A DNA stretch of 7,461 nucleotides from Alphaproteobacteria bacterium (GTDB taxonomy: Bacteria; Pseudomonadota; Alphaproteobacteria; Puniceispirillales; Puniceispirillaceae). The stretch's first letter is position 1. Every line of letters begins with the position of its first letter. Under the pieces are notes generated by a model. The model was not told the origin of the DNA. It searched no databases and saw nothing but the letters and a program-made list of their open reading frames with translations. The stretch is from positions 1-7,461 of the forward strand of contig WTHW01000170.1 of assembly GCA_011526395.1 (NCBI GenBank), given 5' to 3'. This document shows positions 1-6,163 of the stretch, piece after piece. Both the position numbers and the translations under genes were made by a program.

Positions 1-689
1 CGCGGGTTCATCCAGCTGGCAAACACAGCCCCAATCGCGCCCCATAATTGCTCTTGCGGGTCTTGTGGGAATGCAGACCCAAGCTCATCTTGGACAATTT
101 GTTTATAATCTTCGACCAATTGGCGTAAATGATCACCGCTAAGGTCAACATCTTCATAAAGGCCGAGCGACATTTTCATATCTTCTAGCCTGTCTTCGAA
201 GAGGCCATGATCAACACCAAGCACAACATCGCCATACATCTGGATAAAGCGGCGGTAGCTATCATAGGCAAAACGGGCATCACCTGATTTTTTTGCCAAA
301 CCCTCGCATGTCTCATCATTGAGACCCAAATTAAGAACCGTATCCATCATCCCGGGCATAGAGGCTCTCGCACCTGAGCGAACAGATAACAGCAAGGGAT
401 TAGCAGGGTCAGCAAAGGTGAGGCCTGTTTCCTGTTCAATCTGGGCAAGGGCGCTTTTAATCTGGCCTTCCAGCGCGTCTGGATAGGTTTTGCCATTATC
501 ATAATAATGATTACATAAGGCTGTGGTAATTGTGAAACCAGGTGGCACAGGCAAGCCAATATTTGACATTTCAGCCAAATTTGCCCCCTTGCCGCCAAGT
601 AGGTTACGCATGCTGGCATCGCCATCACAGGCGCTTGCGCCAAATGAATAGACCCATTTCATGTTATCAGCAGTTTGATTTGTCATCAT
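1..689 (-). CDS. ppdK: Pyruvate, phosphate dikinase, N-terminal part (3' end beyond window)
   Basis: Interconverts pyruvate, ATP and phosphate with phosphoenolpyruvate, AMP and pyrophosphate in the cytoplasm, linking glycolysis and gluconeogenesis. The 229 visible codons are the start of the N-terminal nucleotide-binding domain. Family motifs seen are KWVYSFG near residues 11-17, LLGGKGANLAEM at 30-41, GLPVPPGFTIT at 45-55, and SVRSGARASMPGMMDTVLNLG at 102-122, the strongly conserved ATP-binding stretch. PPDK is usually about 880 residues, so roughly a quarter is visible; the phosphohistidine and PEP-binding domains lie outside. The start is a tandem ATG-ATG (689 or 686) preceded by AAAGGGA as a ribosome-binding site; either ATG could be used. 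The gene lies 58 bp downstream of glyS in the same direction, an arrangement I recall from alphaproteobacteria, and may be read from the same transcript or from a promoter I could not identify. No frameshift is seen. Confidence 0.96.
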   Translation of the reverse strand, partial: MMTNQTADNMKWVYSFGASACDGDASMRNLLGGKGANLAEMSNIGLPVPPGFTITTALCNHYYDNGKTYPDALEGQIKSALAQIEQETGLTFADPANPLLLSVRSGARASMPGMMDTVLNLGLNDETCEGLAKKSGDARFAYDSYRRFIQMYGDVVLGVDHGLFEDRLEDMKMSLGLYEDVDLSGDHLRQLVEDYKQIVQDELGSAFPQDPQEQLWGAIGAVFASWMNP

Positions 690-731
690 TTATCCCTTTA
701 TGATGCAAGTTACTCTGTGACCCCAAATGGT

Positions 732-759
732 ATTGAACAATCACCTATCACCGTTCAAT
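732..759. repeat. 7-bp inverted repeat across the glyS stop codon
   Basis: ATTGAAC at 732-738 is perfectly complementary to GTTCAAT at 753-759, with a 14-base loop. On the minus (coding) strand the loop holds GGTGATAGGTGATT, a direct repeat of GGTGAT containing the glyS stop. The stem is AT-rich and no T-run follows, so it is not a canonical rho-independent terminator. It could be an mRNA-processing or stability hairpin between glyS and ppdK, a protein-binding dyad, or chance. Confidence 0.4.
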
Positions 760-2835
760 TTTTGAAAAATCAGCCACACTACCCATCTGGCTGATAATTC
801 GGTTTAGCAAGGCAAGCCTGTTGGCACGCACAGCCTCATCTTCATGATTGACGATAACCTGTTCAAAGAAGTTATCAATCGGCTTTGCAAGTGAAGCAAG
901 TGATGAGATGACAGCCATCAAATCAGCTTCACTCTCAACCGCTTTGGTTGGAATGGCCTCAATCGCTGTGAATAAGGCTTTTTCTTCCTCATCAATAAAG
1001 TGCGCGGCATCAATCTGTGTTGGCAGAGCATCTTGTGATTTTTTTGCCTCTGCTGATAGGATGTTATTAGCGCGTTTGAAGCCAGCGATTAGCTTTGCGC
1101 CCTCATCCCCATCAAGCGCGCCTTTCAGCGCGGCGGCTTTGCGCATCATAAGGCGCGGATTTTCAATACCAGCTGTGGATAAGGTCGCAGACACGACATC
1201 ATGAGGCAGTGGTTCTTTCTTGCCCCCATCACGCAACATCACACTTAAGCGGTCCTTGATGAAGGGGCTAACGTCATCATCAAGCTTATCAAAGTCATGT
1301 AATTTGGACGCGCTTTTACAAATATCTGATAGCGGTAAGGCAATGTCACATTCATCAATCATGCGCAAAATACCCAAAGCCGCACGGCGCAATGCAAAGG
1401 GGTCTTTTGAGCCTGTTGGTTTGGCACCAACACCGAAAAAGCCAACCAATGTATCAATTTTATCAGCCAATGAGACAGCCAAAGCTGTTGGCGTTGATGG
1501 CACTGTGTCTGATGCGCCCACAGGTTTATAATGTTCAGCTATCGCTGTTGAGATATCATTATCATAGCCGTGATGGGTCGCATAATATCCCCCCATCAAA
1601 CCTTGCAATTCTGGGAATTCGCCAACCATATCAGTAACCAAATCAGTCTTTGCTAGTTGGGCGGCTGTCTTTACAGCCTCTGTATTTGCGCCTGTGATAT
1701 AAGAGGCAATCTCTTGTGCCAACGCTGTCATGCGTTTGACTTTATCACCGACTGAGCCAAGCCCTTCATAGAAGGTGATATTATCAAGTGCTGGCAGATT
1801 ATCTGATAGAGGCTGGGCTTTATCTTGCTGATAGAAAAAGGCAGCATCTGCAAGACGTGCGCGCAAGACACGCTCGTTACCTTGCTGGATAAGCTTATCA
1901 GTCTCTGGCGCAGGCAGGCGGTTTGCCACTGTGATGAAGTAAGGTGCAATCGCCCCCTTATTCTCGCCAGCGATGGTGCGTGTTGCAAAATATTTCTGGT
2001 GGACACGCATTGAGGTAATCAGCACCTCTTCAGGTAGTTCCATATGCTCAGGTGCGATGTTACCAATGATGATATTTGGCCATTCGACAAGGCCTGTGAC
2101 TTCAGCTAGCAGGCCCTCATCTGGGATAACTTCAATGCCAAGTGTTTTTGTTTTGGCCGCAATCTCTGCTTTGATAAGCTCTGTTTTTTCATGAGCATCT
2201 GCGAGGACAAAATGATCGCGCATTTGTTCGCGCCAGCTATCAGCGCTGTCAAATGTGAAACTCTCGTTCTTATGGAAGGGATGGCCTGTGGCTTGGTTTG
2301 AAAAGGCGATGTGCATATCACCGCCCAAATCAAAGGCACCTTCGACAATTTTGCCATCAAGAAGCAAGCCAATATGATGCATAGGGCGCACCCATGATTT
2401 GCGAGAGGTGCCCCAACGCTGGCTTTTCGGCCATGGGAATTGTGATAAGATTTGGTTCACAATCTCTGGCAATAACGTCTCTGCTGGCTGGCCTTTTTCT
2501 GATTTGCGAGCAAAAAAGAATGTGCCTTTGCCTGTGTCTTCTTGGGTTAGCTCATCACGGCTCATGCCAACTGATTGGCAAAAGCCATCAATGGCTTTAT
2601 CAGGTGCATCAATACGCGGGCCACGCTTTTCAATCTCTCTGTCTGGTTGCTGGGCAAGCATTGTATCAATGCGCACAGCGATATGACGTGGGCCCCAATA
2701 GGCTGTTGTATCAGATGGGGCGAGAGCTGCCTCATCAAGGGCAGATACCAGCAAGCGTTCAAGGTCGCGGCCTGCTGATTGTTGCATGCGTGCTGGGATT
2801 TCTTCGCTACCGATTGTCAGGAATAATTGTGCCAT
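748..2835 (-). CDS. glyS: Glycine--tRNA ligase, beta subunit
   Basis: Beta subunit of the bacterial alpha2-beta2 glycyl-tRNA synthetase, which charges tRNA-Gly in the cytoplasm. The beta chain mainly binds tRNA, while the alpha chain carries the aminoacylation core. The 695-residue product is close to the usual length of about 690. Seen in order are the N-terminal LTIGSEEIPARM, the WGPRHIAVRI segment, the SQRWGTSRKSWVRP region, SMRVHQKYF, the TDLVTDMVGEFPELQGLMGG block, the ADKIDTLVGFFGVG and PTGSKDPFALRRAALG blocks, and a C-terminal DALR-like anticodon-binding region ending near FFEQVIVNHEDEAVRANRLA. The start at 2835 was chosen over an in-frame codon 48 bases upstream because the family begins at MAQLFL-like residues and an AGAGGAG ribosome-binding site sits 8 bases before it. 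The ATG overlaps the glyQ stop as TAATG, implying translational coupling and matched subunit supply. It is intact with no odd residues. Confidence 0.98.
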   Translation of the reverse strand: MAQLFLTIGSEEIPARMQQSAGRDLERLLVSALDEAALAPSDTTAYWGPRHIAVRIDTMLAQQPDREIEKRGPRIDAPDKAIDGFCQSVGMSRDELTQEDTGKGTFFFARKSEKGQPAETLLPEIVNQILSQFPWPKSQRWGTSRKSWVRPMHHIGLLLDGKIVEGAFDLGGDMHIAFSNQATGHPFHKNESFTFDSADSWREQMRDHFVLADAHEKTELIKAEIAAKTKTLGIEVIPDEGLLAEVTGLVEWPNIIIGNIAPEHMELPEEVLITSMRVHQKYFATRTIAGENKGAIAPYFITVANRLPAPETDKLIQQGNERVLRARLADAAFFYQQDKAQPLSDNLPALDNITFYEGLGSVGDKVKRMTALAQEIASYITGANTEAVKTAAQLAKTDLVTDMVGEFPELQGLMGGYYATHHGYDNDISTAIAEHYKPVGASDTVPSTPTALAVSLADKIDTLVGFFGVGAKPTGSKDPFALRRAALGILRMIDECDIALPLSDICKSASKLHDFDKLDDDVSPFIKDRLSVMLRDGGKKEPLPHDVVSATLSTAGIENPRLMMRKAAALKGALDGDEGAKLIAGFKRANNILSAEAKKSQDALPTQIDAAHFIDEEEKALFTAIEAIPTKAVESEADLMAVISSLASLAKPIDNFFEQVIVNHEDEAVRANRLALLNRIISQMGSVADFSKIER

Positions 2836-3731
2836 TATGCCATCTCCTCTGATTTGGCATTTGCAACCCAAGCCTCGCAACATCCCTTTGCCAGAGCGCG
2901 CACACGTCCAATATAGCTTTGTCGTTCAGTAACAGAAATCACACCACGCGCATCAAGCAAATTAAATAAATGTGATGCTTTCATACATTGATCATAAGCT
3001 GGCAGGGCAAGCGGTGTTTCAAGCGCAAGTAATTTGCCGCATTCAGCTTCAGCATCTTTGAAATGTTGGAAGAGAGCTTTCGTATCAGCATGTTCAAAAT
3101 TCCATGTAGAGAATTCAACCTCTGCACGGTTGAAGATATCACCATAGACTTTGCCGCCCTTATCCTTTGGCACGCCATCCCAATCAAGGTCATAGACATT
3201 CTCAACACCCTGAATAAACATGGCAAGGCGTTCCAGACCATAGGTTAATTCAAGTGGCACAGGATTACATTCAATGCCGCCCACCTGTTGGAAGTATGTG
3301 AATTGTGAGATTTCCATGCCATCGCACCAAATCTCCCAGCCTAGACCCCATGCGCCAAGTGTTGGTGATTCCCAATCATCTTCGACAAAGCGAATATCAT
3401 GTGCATGAACATCAAGACCAATCGCCTCAAGAGAGCCAAGATATAGCTCTTGAGCATTGGATGGTGATGGTTTCATGATGGTTTGAAACTGGTAATAATG
3501 CTGGAGGCGGTTTGGGTTTTCACCATAGCGCCCATCGGTTGGTCGGCGTGATGGCTGAACATAAGCAGCGTTCCAGTGGAAATCGGGCCCAAGCGCGCGC
3601 AAAGTGGTCGCAGGATGGAAGGTGCCAGCACCAACCTCCATATCATAGGGCTGTAAGATAACACATCCCTGATCTGCCCAATAACGCTGTAAGTTTAAGA
3701 TGATAGATTGAAAGTCTGTGCGAATAGCCAT
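2835..3731 (-). CDS. glyQ: Glycine--tRNA ligase, alpha subunit
   Basis: Catalytic alpha subunit of the tetrameric glycyl-tRNA synthetase, a class II aminoacyl-tRNA synthetase that activates glycine with ATP. The 298 residues match the usual length of about 300. Diagnostic stretches are FQSIILNLQRYWADQGCVI at the N-terminus, QPYDMEVGAGTFHPATTLRAL (27-47), the motif 2 region VQPSRRPTDGRYGENPNRLQ (58-77), the block VEDDWESPTLGAWGLGWEIW (116-135) followed by CDGMEISQFTYFQQVGG, and the motif 3 region LELTYGLERLAMFIQ (160-174). The ATG at 3731 gives the conserved N-terminus, but only a weak purine-rich ribosome-binding site (ACGGTAAAG) precedes it. The gene begins 121 bp after the small zinc-ribbon gene and shares one base with glyS. 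This two-gene form is the common bacterial type; no T-box leader is seen, as expected outside Firmicutes. Confidence 0.98.
   Translation of the reverse strand: MAIRTDFQSIILNLQRYWADQGCVILQPYDMEVGAGTFHPATTLRALGPDFHWNAAYVQPSRRPTDGRYGENPNRLQHYYQFQTIMKPSPSNAQELYLGSLEAIGLDVHAHDIRFVEDDWESPTLGAWGLGWEIWCDGMEISQFTYFQQVGGIECNPVPLELTYGLERLAMFIQGVENVYDLDWDGVPKDKGGKVYGDIFNRAEVEFSTWNFEHADTKALFQHFKDAEAECGKLLALETPLALPAYDQCMKASHLFNLLDARGVISVTERQSYIGRVRALAKGCCEAWVANAKSEEMA
2844..2850 (-). promoter_or_regulatory. Ribosome-binding site fixing the glyS start
   Basis: On the minus strand AGAGGAG lies inside the last codons of glyQ, 8 bases before the glyS ATG at 2835. It supports that ATG rather than the longer in-frame reading that begins inside glyQ, and fits coupled translation across the TAATG junction. 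Confidence 0.75.
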
Positions 3732-3796
3732 GTTAGCTTTACCGTTGCTCGGAAAACAATTTCATATGTGCGCCAACACTAGCCGAAAATAGCGTT

Positions 3797-3824
3797 AAAT
3801 AGCAATCTTTATCCGGCTCTCAAT
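3797..3824 (-). promoter_or_regulatory. Candidate glyQS promoter in the 121-bp leader
   Basis: Reading the minus strand, ATTGAG (3824-3819) and CTATTT (3802-3797) are separated by 16 bases, a partial fit to the alphaproteobacterial CTTGAC-N17-CTATAT pattern (4 of 6 and 5 of 6). Transcription would begin about 60 bases before the glyQ ATG. The -10-like hexamer sits in one of two direct AAATAGC repeats spaced 10 bp apart (3787-3793 and 3797-3803, plus strand). The spacer is one base short and the -35 match is modest, so this is tentative. Confidence 0.3.
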
Positions 3825-3852
3825 AGCTAGTTTTGGACAAAATAAAATCAGT

Positions 3853-4080
3853 TTAGCTATCATCTTGAGCGCACTGCTTGCACCCTTCGCCGCCAGCTTG
3901 ATACCATTTGCCGCATTTATCACATTCAACCATCTCAACAGAGGCCGCACCTTGCTCATCTGAGCCTCTGCCAGCGCTTTGTGATTCTCTGATTTTCTTT
4001 TGCGTTTCAAGGAAGCGAAAGACCTGCCATACCACAAATAAGATAACCGCAAGTCCAAGAATTTTACCGATTGAAATCAT
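3853..4080 (-). CDS. Small membrane-anchored zinc-ribbon protein, function unknown
   Basis: A 75-residue protein that I do not recognise by name. Residues 5-22 (GKILGLAVILFVVWQVFR) form a single hydrophobic segment at the extreme N-terminus. A charged, glutamine-rich linker follows (about 24-48), then a C-terminal CDKCGKWYQ...CKQC element with cysteines at 53, 56, 67 and 70, the spacing of a small zinc ribbon (CxxC-x10-CxxC). The likely topology is a membrane anchor with the ribbon in the cytoplasm, by the positive-inside rule (RFLETQKKIRE follows the segment). AAGGTGG directly precedes the ATG at 4080, supporting this start. It begins 40 bp after the S49 peptidase gene, so it is probably cotranscribed with it and may relate to membrane protein quality control; that link rests only on position. 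The reading frame beside a good ribosome-binding site and the protein's clear design argue that it is real. Confidence 0.85.
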   Translation of the reverse strand: MISIGKILGLAVILFVVWQVFRFLETQKKIRESQSAGRGSDEQGAASVEMVECDKCGKWYQAGGEGCKQCAQDDS

Positions 4081-4120
4081 AACCCACCTTTTTAACCTAG
4101 CCTTTATTTACAATTTACGA

Positions 4121-4981
4121 CTATAGCCCAAGCCTAGACCACCATGAGCGTTCATCTAGTTTATTTATCACTGCATCTGTGGCATCGCCCATCATGGTCT
4201 CTTTTGAAGAGGCACTTGATGACAGCGCTGAGAGTAATGAGAAATTTGATTTTGCCGACATGGTAACAAGGCGATAATCTTGGCCAAATTTTTGTGCCAT
4301 TACCTGATGAAGATTCCCGATAGCGTCAATCAGCCCTAGCTCTAGCGCTGTTGAGCCTGACCAGAACGCACCTGTGAACACCTCATCATCAGGGGCTGTG
4401 ATTTTGCCGCCACGACGTGATTTTATGTAGGATATAAAATGGTCATGTAATTGCGCTTGAAGTGATTTCAGGTGAGAGACATCAGCTTCTTTTTCAGGCT
4501 GGAAGGGATCTAGCATTGCCTTTGATGTGCCAGCAGTATAGACGCGGCGCTCAATGCCAATTTTGGATAACAGATCAGGAAAGCCAAAGCCTGAAGAGAC
4601 AACGCCGATAGAGCCGATGATAGAGGCAGGGCTTGCATAAATTTCATCAGCCGCACAAGCAAGCCAATAACCACCAGATGCCGCCGCATCTTCGCAAAAG
4701 GCAATGACAGGTGTGTCATTTTTGGAAGCGAGCTGGCGAATTCTATCTGCGATGAGTTGTGATTGAACAGGTGAGCCGCCAGGAGAGTTAATCACCAGCG
4801 CAACAGCCTTAATATTGCCGATGCTAAATGCCTTTTTTAATTGTGGCTCTAGCGTCTCGAGGTTGAGTGATTTGCGCACGCCGCCTGTGGATGGGGCAAT
4901 CACGCCTTTTAGCCGCACGACTGCAATGACAGCCTTGTCGCCGCGCCAGAATAACAATTTCGAAAATAAACGTCCCAACAT
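4121..4981 (-). CDS. S49 family serine peptidase (SppA/SohB-like)
   Basis: A ClpP-fold membrane-associated peptidase of the signal peptide peptidase A family, which degrades leftover signal peptides and other short membrane-bound fragments using a Ser-Lys dyad. The 286-residue product has the family order: VVRLKGVIAP near 21-30, VINSPGGSPVQSQLI (63-77), PVIAFCEDAAASGGYWLACA (91-110) containing the probable nucleophile Ser102, GSIGVV (123-128), and TAGTSKAMLDPF (149-160) containing the probable general base Lys154. The 52-residue separation agrees with single-domain SppA such as the Bacillus enzyme. It is the short single-domain type, not the roughly 600-residue E. coli form. No convincing N-terminal transmembrane helix is present; MLGRLFSKLLFWRG is only a short amphipathic or basic stretch. 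A serine-rich tail precedes the C-terminus. AAGGA lies 8 bases before the ATG, inside the end of the upstream methyltransferase gene, so translation is likely coupled. Confidence 0.93.
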   Translation of the reverse strand: MLGRLFSKLLFWRGDKAVIAVVRLKGVIAPSTGGVRKSLNLETLEPQLKKAFSIGNIKAVALVINSPGGSPVQSQLIADRIRQLASKNDTPVIAFCEDAAASGGYWLACAADEIYASPASIIGSIGVVSSGFGFPDLLSKIGIERRVYTAGTSKAMLDPFQPEKEADVSHLKSLQAQLHDHFISYIKSRRGGKITAPDDEVFTGAFWSGSTALELGLIDAIGNLHQVMAQKFGQDYRLVTMSAKSNFSLLSALSSSASSKETMMGDATDAVINKLDERSWWSRLGL

Positions 4982-4986
4982 AATCG

Positions 4987-5799
4987 CTATCCTTTTGTTG
5001 TATCAGTGCCTGTATCAGCCATAGCAAGAAAGCCTGCCCCCTCGCCAGATAAGATTTGGCTCGCTCTTGTGGTAAGGGCGCCATCTGGATGATGTAATAC
5101 CAAGCCTTGCAATATCGCAAAAGGGGCTTTGGTATCTTTTTGCGCTGTGATGATAACGCGAATGGCAGGGCTGGAGCTATAGGGCCAGAGAGGTTGCAAT
5201 GCCACCCCGCCTGCCCCTTGTGCATGAAGGCTTCGCATGACTTCATCTGTCCTATCGCTTCGGATAATCATCACAAGCCTGCCTTTGGGTTTTAACACTG
5301 ATAAAGCTGAGGTAACCCAATCATCAAGATTGGCTGTGTCACCTTGATGAGCAAGCGCACGGCGATGATTGGCAGAACGTGTGCCAGCGGCATGATGAAA
5401 AGGCGGGTTCGCGACAACACAATCAAAGCTGTTCTGAAGGACAGGAGACAGGTTCGTGATGTCATCTTGCATCACGCGCACCCTATCTTGCATGGAGTTG
5501 AGTGCGATATTATGGTCAAGGCATGCCGCCATATCAGGTTCTTTTTCGATGGCGGTGATATGCGCCCCTTGCAAGAAATGAGATAAAGCAATGCTAACCG
5601 CGCCAGCACCAGCACCAAAATCAGCGATGCGTGCGCCATAAAAAGGTGCAACAGATGCTGCTAGCATGATGGCGTCTGTGCCAAAGCGATATCCTTTTTT
5701 CGGCTGATAGAGATGATATTGACGGTTTAAAATACCATCACAGCTAAGTGCGATATCAGGTAAATCTGGCAAATCAGCCGCCACAGGGTTAATCGTCAT
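4987..5799 (-). CDS. trmN6: TrmN6-like tRNA (adenine-N6) methyltransferase
   Basis: An S-adenosylmethionine-dependent methyltransferase of the YfiC/TrmN6 group (COG4123), whose E. coli member methylates N6 of A37 in tRNA1-Val. The 270-residue product shows YQPKKGYRFGTDAIMLAA (31-48), typical of this group, the SAM-binding motif I DFGAGAGAVSIAL (60-72), an acidic residue after strand 2 (AIEKEP, 83-88), and the catalytic NPPF motif of N6-adenine methyltransferases at 131-134. I chose the start at 5799 because GAGGA lies 5 bases upstream, whereas a 17-residue longer in-frame start would run further into the preceding gene. The gene overlaps the DUF2007 gene by 11 bp and ends 5 bp before the peptidase. 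Substrate specificity for tRNA-Val is inferred from the family; alphaproteobacterial members could use another tRNA or another adenine. The tail past residue 240 is poorly conserved in appearance. Confidence 0.88.
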   Translation of the reverse strand: MTINPVAADLPDLPDIALSCDGILNRQYHLYQPKKGYRFGTDAIMLAASVAPFYGARIADFGAGAGAVSIALSHFLQGAHITAIEKEPDMAACLDHNIALNSMQDRVRVMQDDITNLSPVLQNSFDCVVANPPFHHAAGTRSANHRRALAHQGDTANLDDWVTSALSVLKPKGRLVMIIRSDRTDEVMRSLHAQGAGGVALQPLWPYSSSPAIRVIITAQKDTKAPFAILQGLVLHHPDGALTTRASQILSGEGAGFLAMADTGTDTTKG

Positions 5800-6004
5800 A
5801 ATATTCCTCAACCTCATGAAGCAACCGTTTTGCCACACCTTCATAATCATCTGGCACCATCAGGCGGCGCGGAAACGCGCCAATGCCAGCTTCAAGCGCA
5901 GATATATGCTCGTCAAACACAACAAAGGGAATATCATCACTTGCAAGAAGTGATTTAAGGTACGTTAAACGTGCCAAATTTGTGGTTTTTATCAAACAAA
6001 TCAT
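5789..6004 (-). CDS. DUF2007 family protein (putative signal-transducing protein)
   Basis: A 71-residue protein matching the DUF2007 pattern: an N-terminal LIKTTNLARLTYLKSLLASD helix region (4-23), then IPFVVFDEHISALEAGIGAF (25-44) and PRRLMVPDDYEGVAKRLL (45-62). The family is named 'putative prokaryotic signal transducing protein', with a small GlnB-like alpha/beta fold; no biochemical role is established. It ends in an acidic EVEEYYDD tail. The start is uncertain: ATG at 6004 gives the usual family length but its upstream GGGGG is too close for good initiation; in-frame alternatives are ATG at 6019 and GTG at 6040, neither with a clear ribosome-binding site. It is the first gene of the leftward cluster, with its stop 11 bases inside the trmN6 coding region, so the two are probably coupled. 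Confidence 0.8.
   Translation of the reverse strand: MICLIKTTNLARLTYLKSLLASDDIPFVVFDEHISALEAGIGAFPRRLMVPDDYEGVAKRLLHEVEEYYDD
5805..5809 (-). promoter_or_regulatory. Ribosome-binding site fixing the trmN6 start
   Basis: GAGGA on the minus strand lies 5 bases before the ATG at 5799, within the DUF2007 coding sequence. It favours the short trmN6 product and suggests re-initiation by ribosomes finishing the upstream gene. Confidence 0.6.
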
Positions 6005-6041
6005 GCCCCCATTATTCATGATTTTTTCGATGATTACCACC

Positions 6042-6066
6042 TATTGCTGATAGGGCTGTTGCAATA
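6042..6066. repeat. Short dyad in the divergent intergenic region
   Basis: TATTGC (6042-6047) and GCAATA (6061-6066) form a 6-bp perfect inverted repeat with 13 bases between. It sits just upstream of the possible starts of the DUF2007 gene and overlaps a weak minus-strand promoter guess: CTTGTA at 6078-6073 and CTATCA at 6053-6048, with a spacer of 19 that is longer than ideal. If that promoter were real, transcription would begin near 6040 and the GTG start there would be leaderless. A regulator site, a leader hairpin and chance are all possible. Confidence 0.25.
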
Positions 6067-6097
6067 ATTCGTTACAAGCTTCAATTTATAAAAGCCT

Positions 6098-6126
6098 CTT
6101 GTCAGCATGGCACAGCTAGCCTATCT
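6098..6126 (+). promoter_or_regulatory. Predicted housekeeping promoter for the polyprenyl synthase gene
   Basis: CTTGTC (6098-6103), a 17-base spacer and CTATCT (6121-6126) match the alphaproteobacterial sigma-70 consensus CTTGAC-N17-CTATAT at 5 of 6 positions in each hexamer. Transcription would begin near 6133, leaving a leader of about 30 bases before the ATG at 6164. The remaining 6005-6163 intergenic sequence holds an A-run just before the gene and the dyad at 6042-6066, and otherwise nothing I recognise. Confidence 0.6.
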
Positions 6127-6163
6127 AGGGAGCATCAAAAAAAATTAACTGACGGTAACTATC

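Noticed and set aside
2394..2852. 152-codon open frame on the plus strand opposite glyS
   Set aside because: It lies entirely antisense to well-conserved glyS codons and its translation has no domain-like composition; it is a shadow frame.
2836..2883. Longer in-frame start for glyS, adding 16 residues
   Set aside because: It would start inside glyQ, adds residues not typical of the family, and the ATG at 2835 has a proper ribosome-binding site.
3732..3852. T-box or glycine riboswitch in the glyQ leader
   Set aside because: At 121 bases with no specifier-loop or T-box sequence and no glycine-aptamer-like core, it does not fit; T-boxes are also largely a Gram-positive feature.
5800..5850. Longer in-frame start for the trmN6-like gene, adding 17 residues
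   Set aside because: It would deepen the overlap with the DUF2007 gene, and the ATG at 5799 has GAGGA at good spacing.
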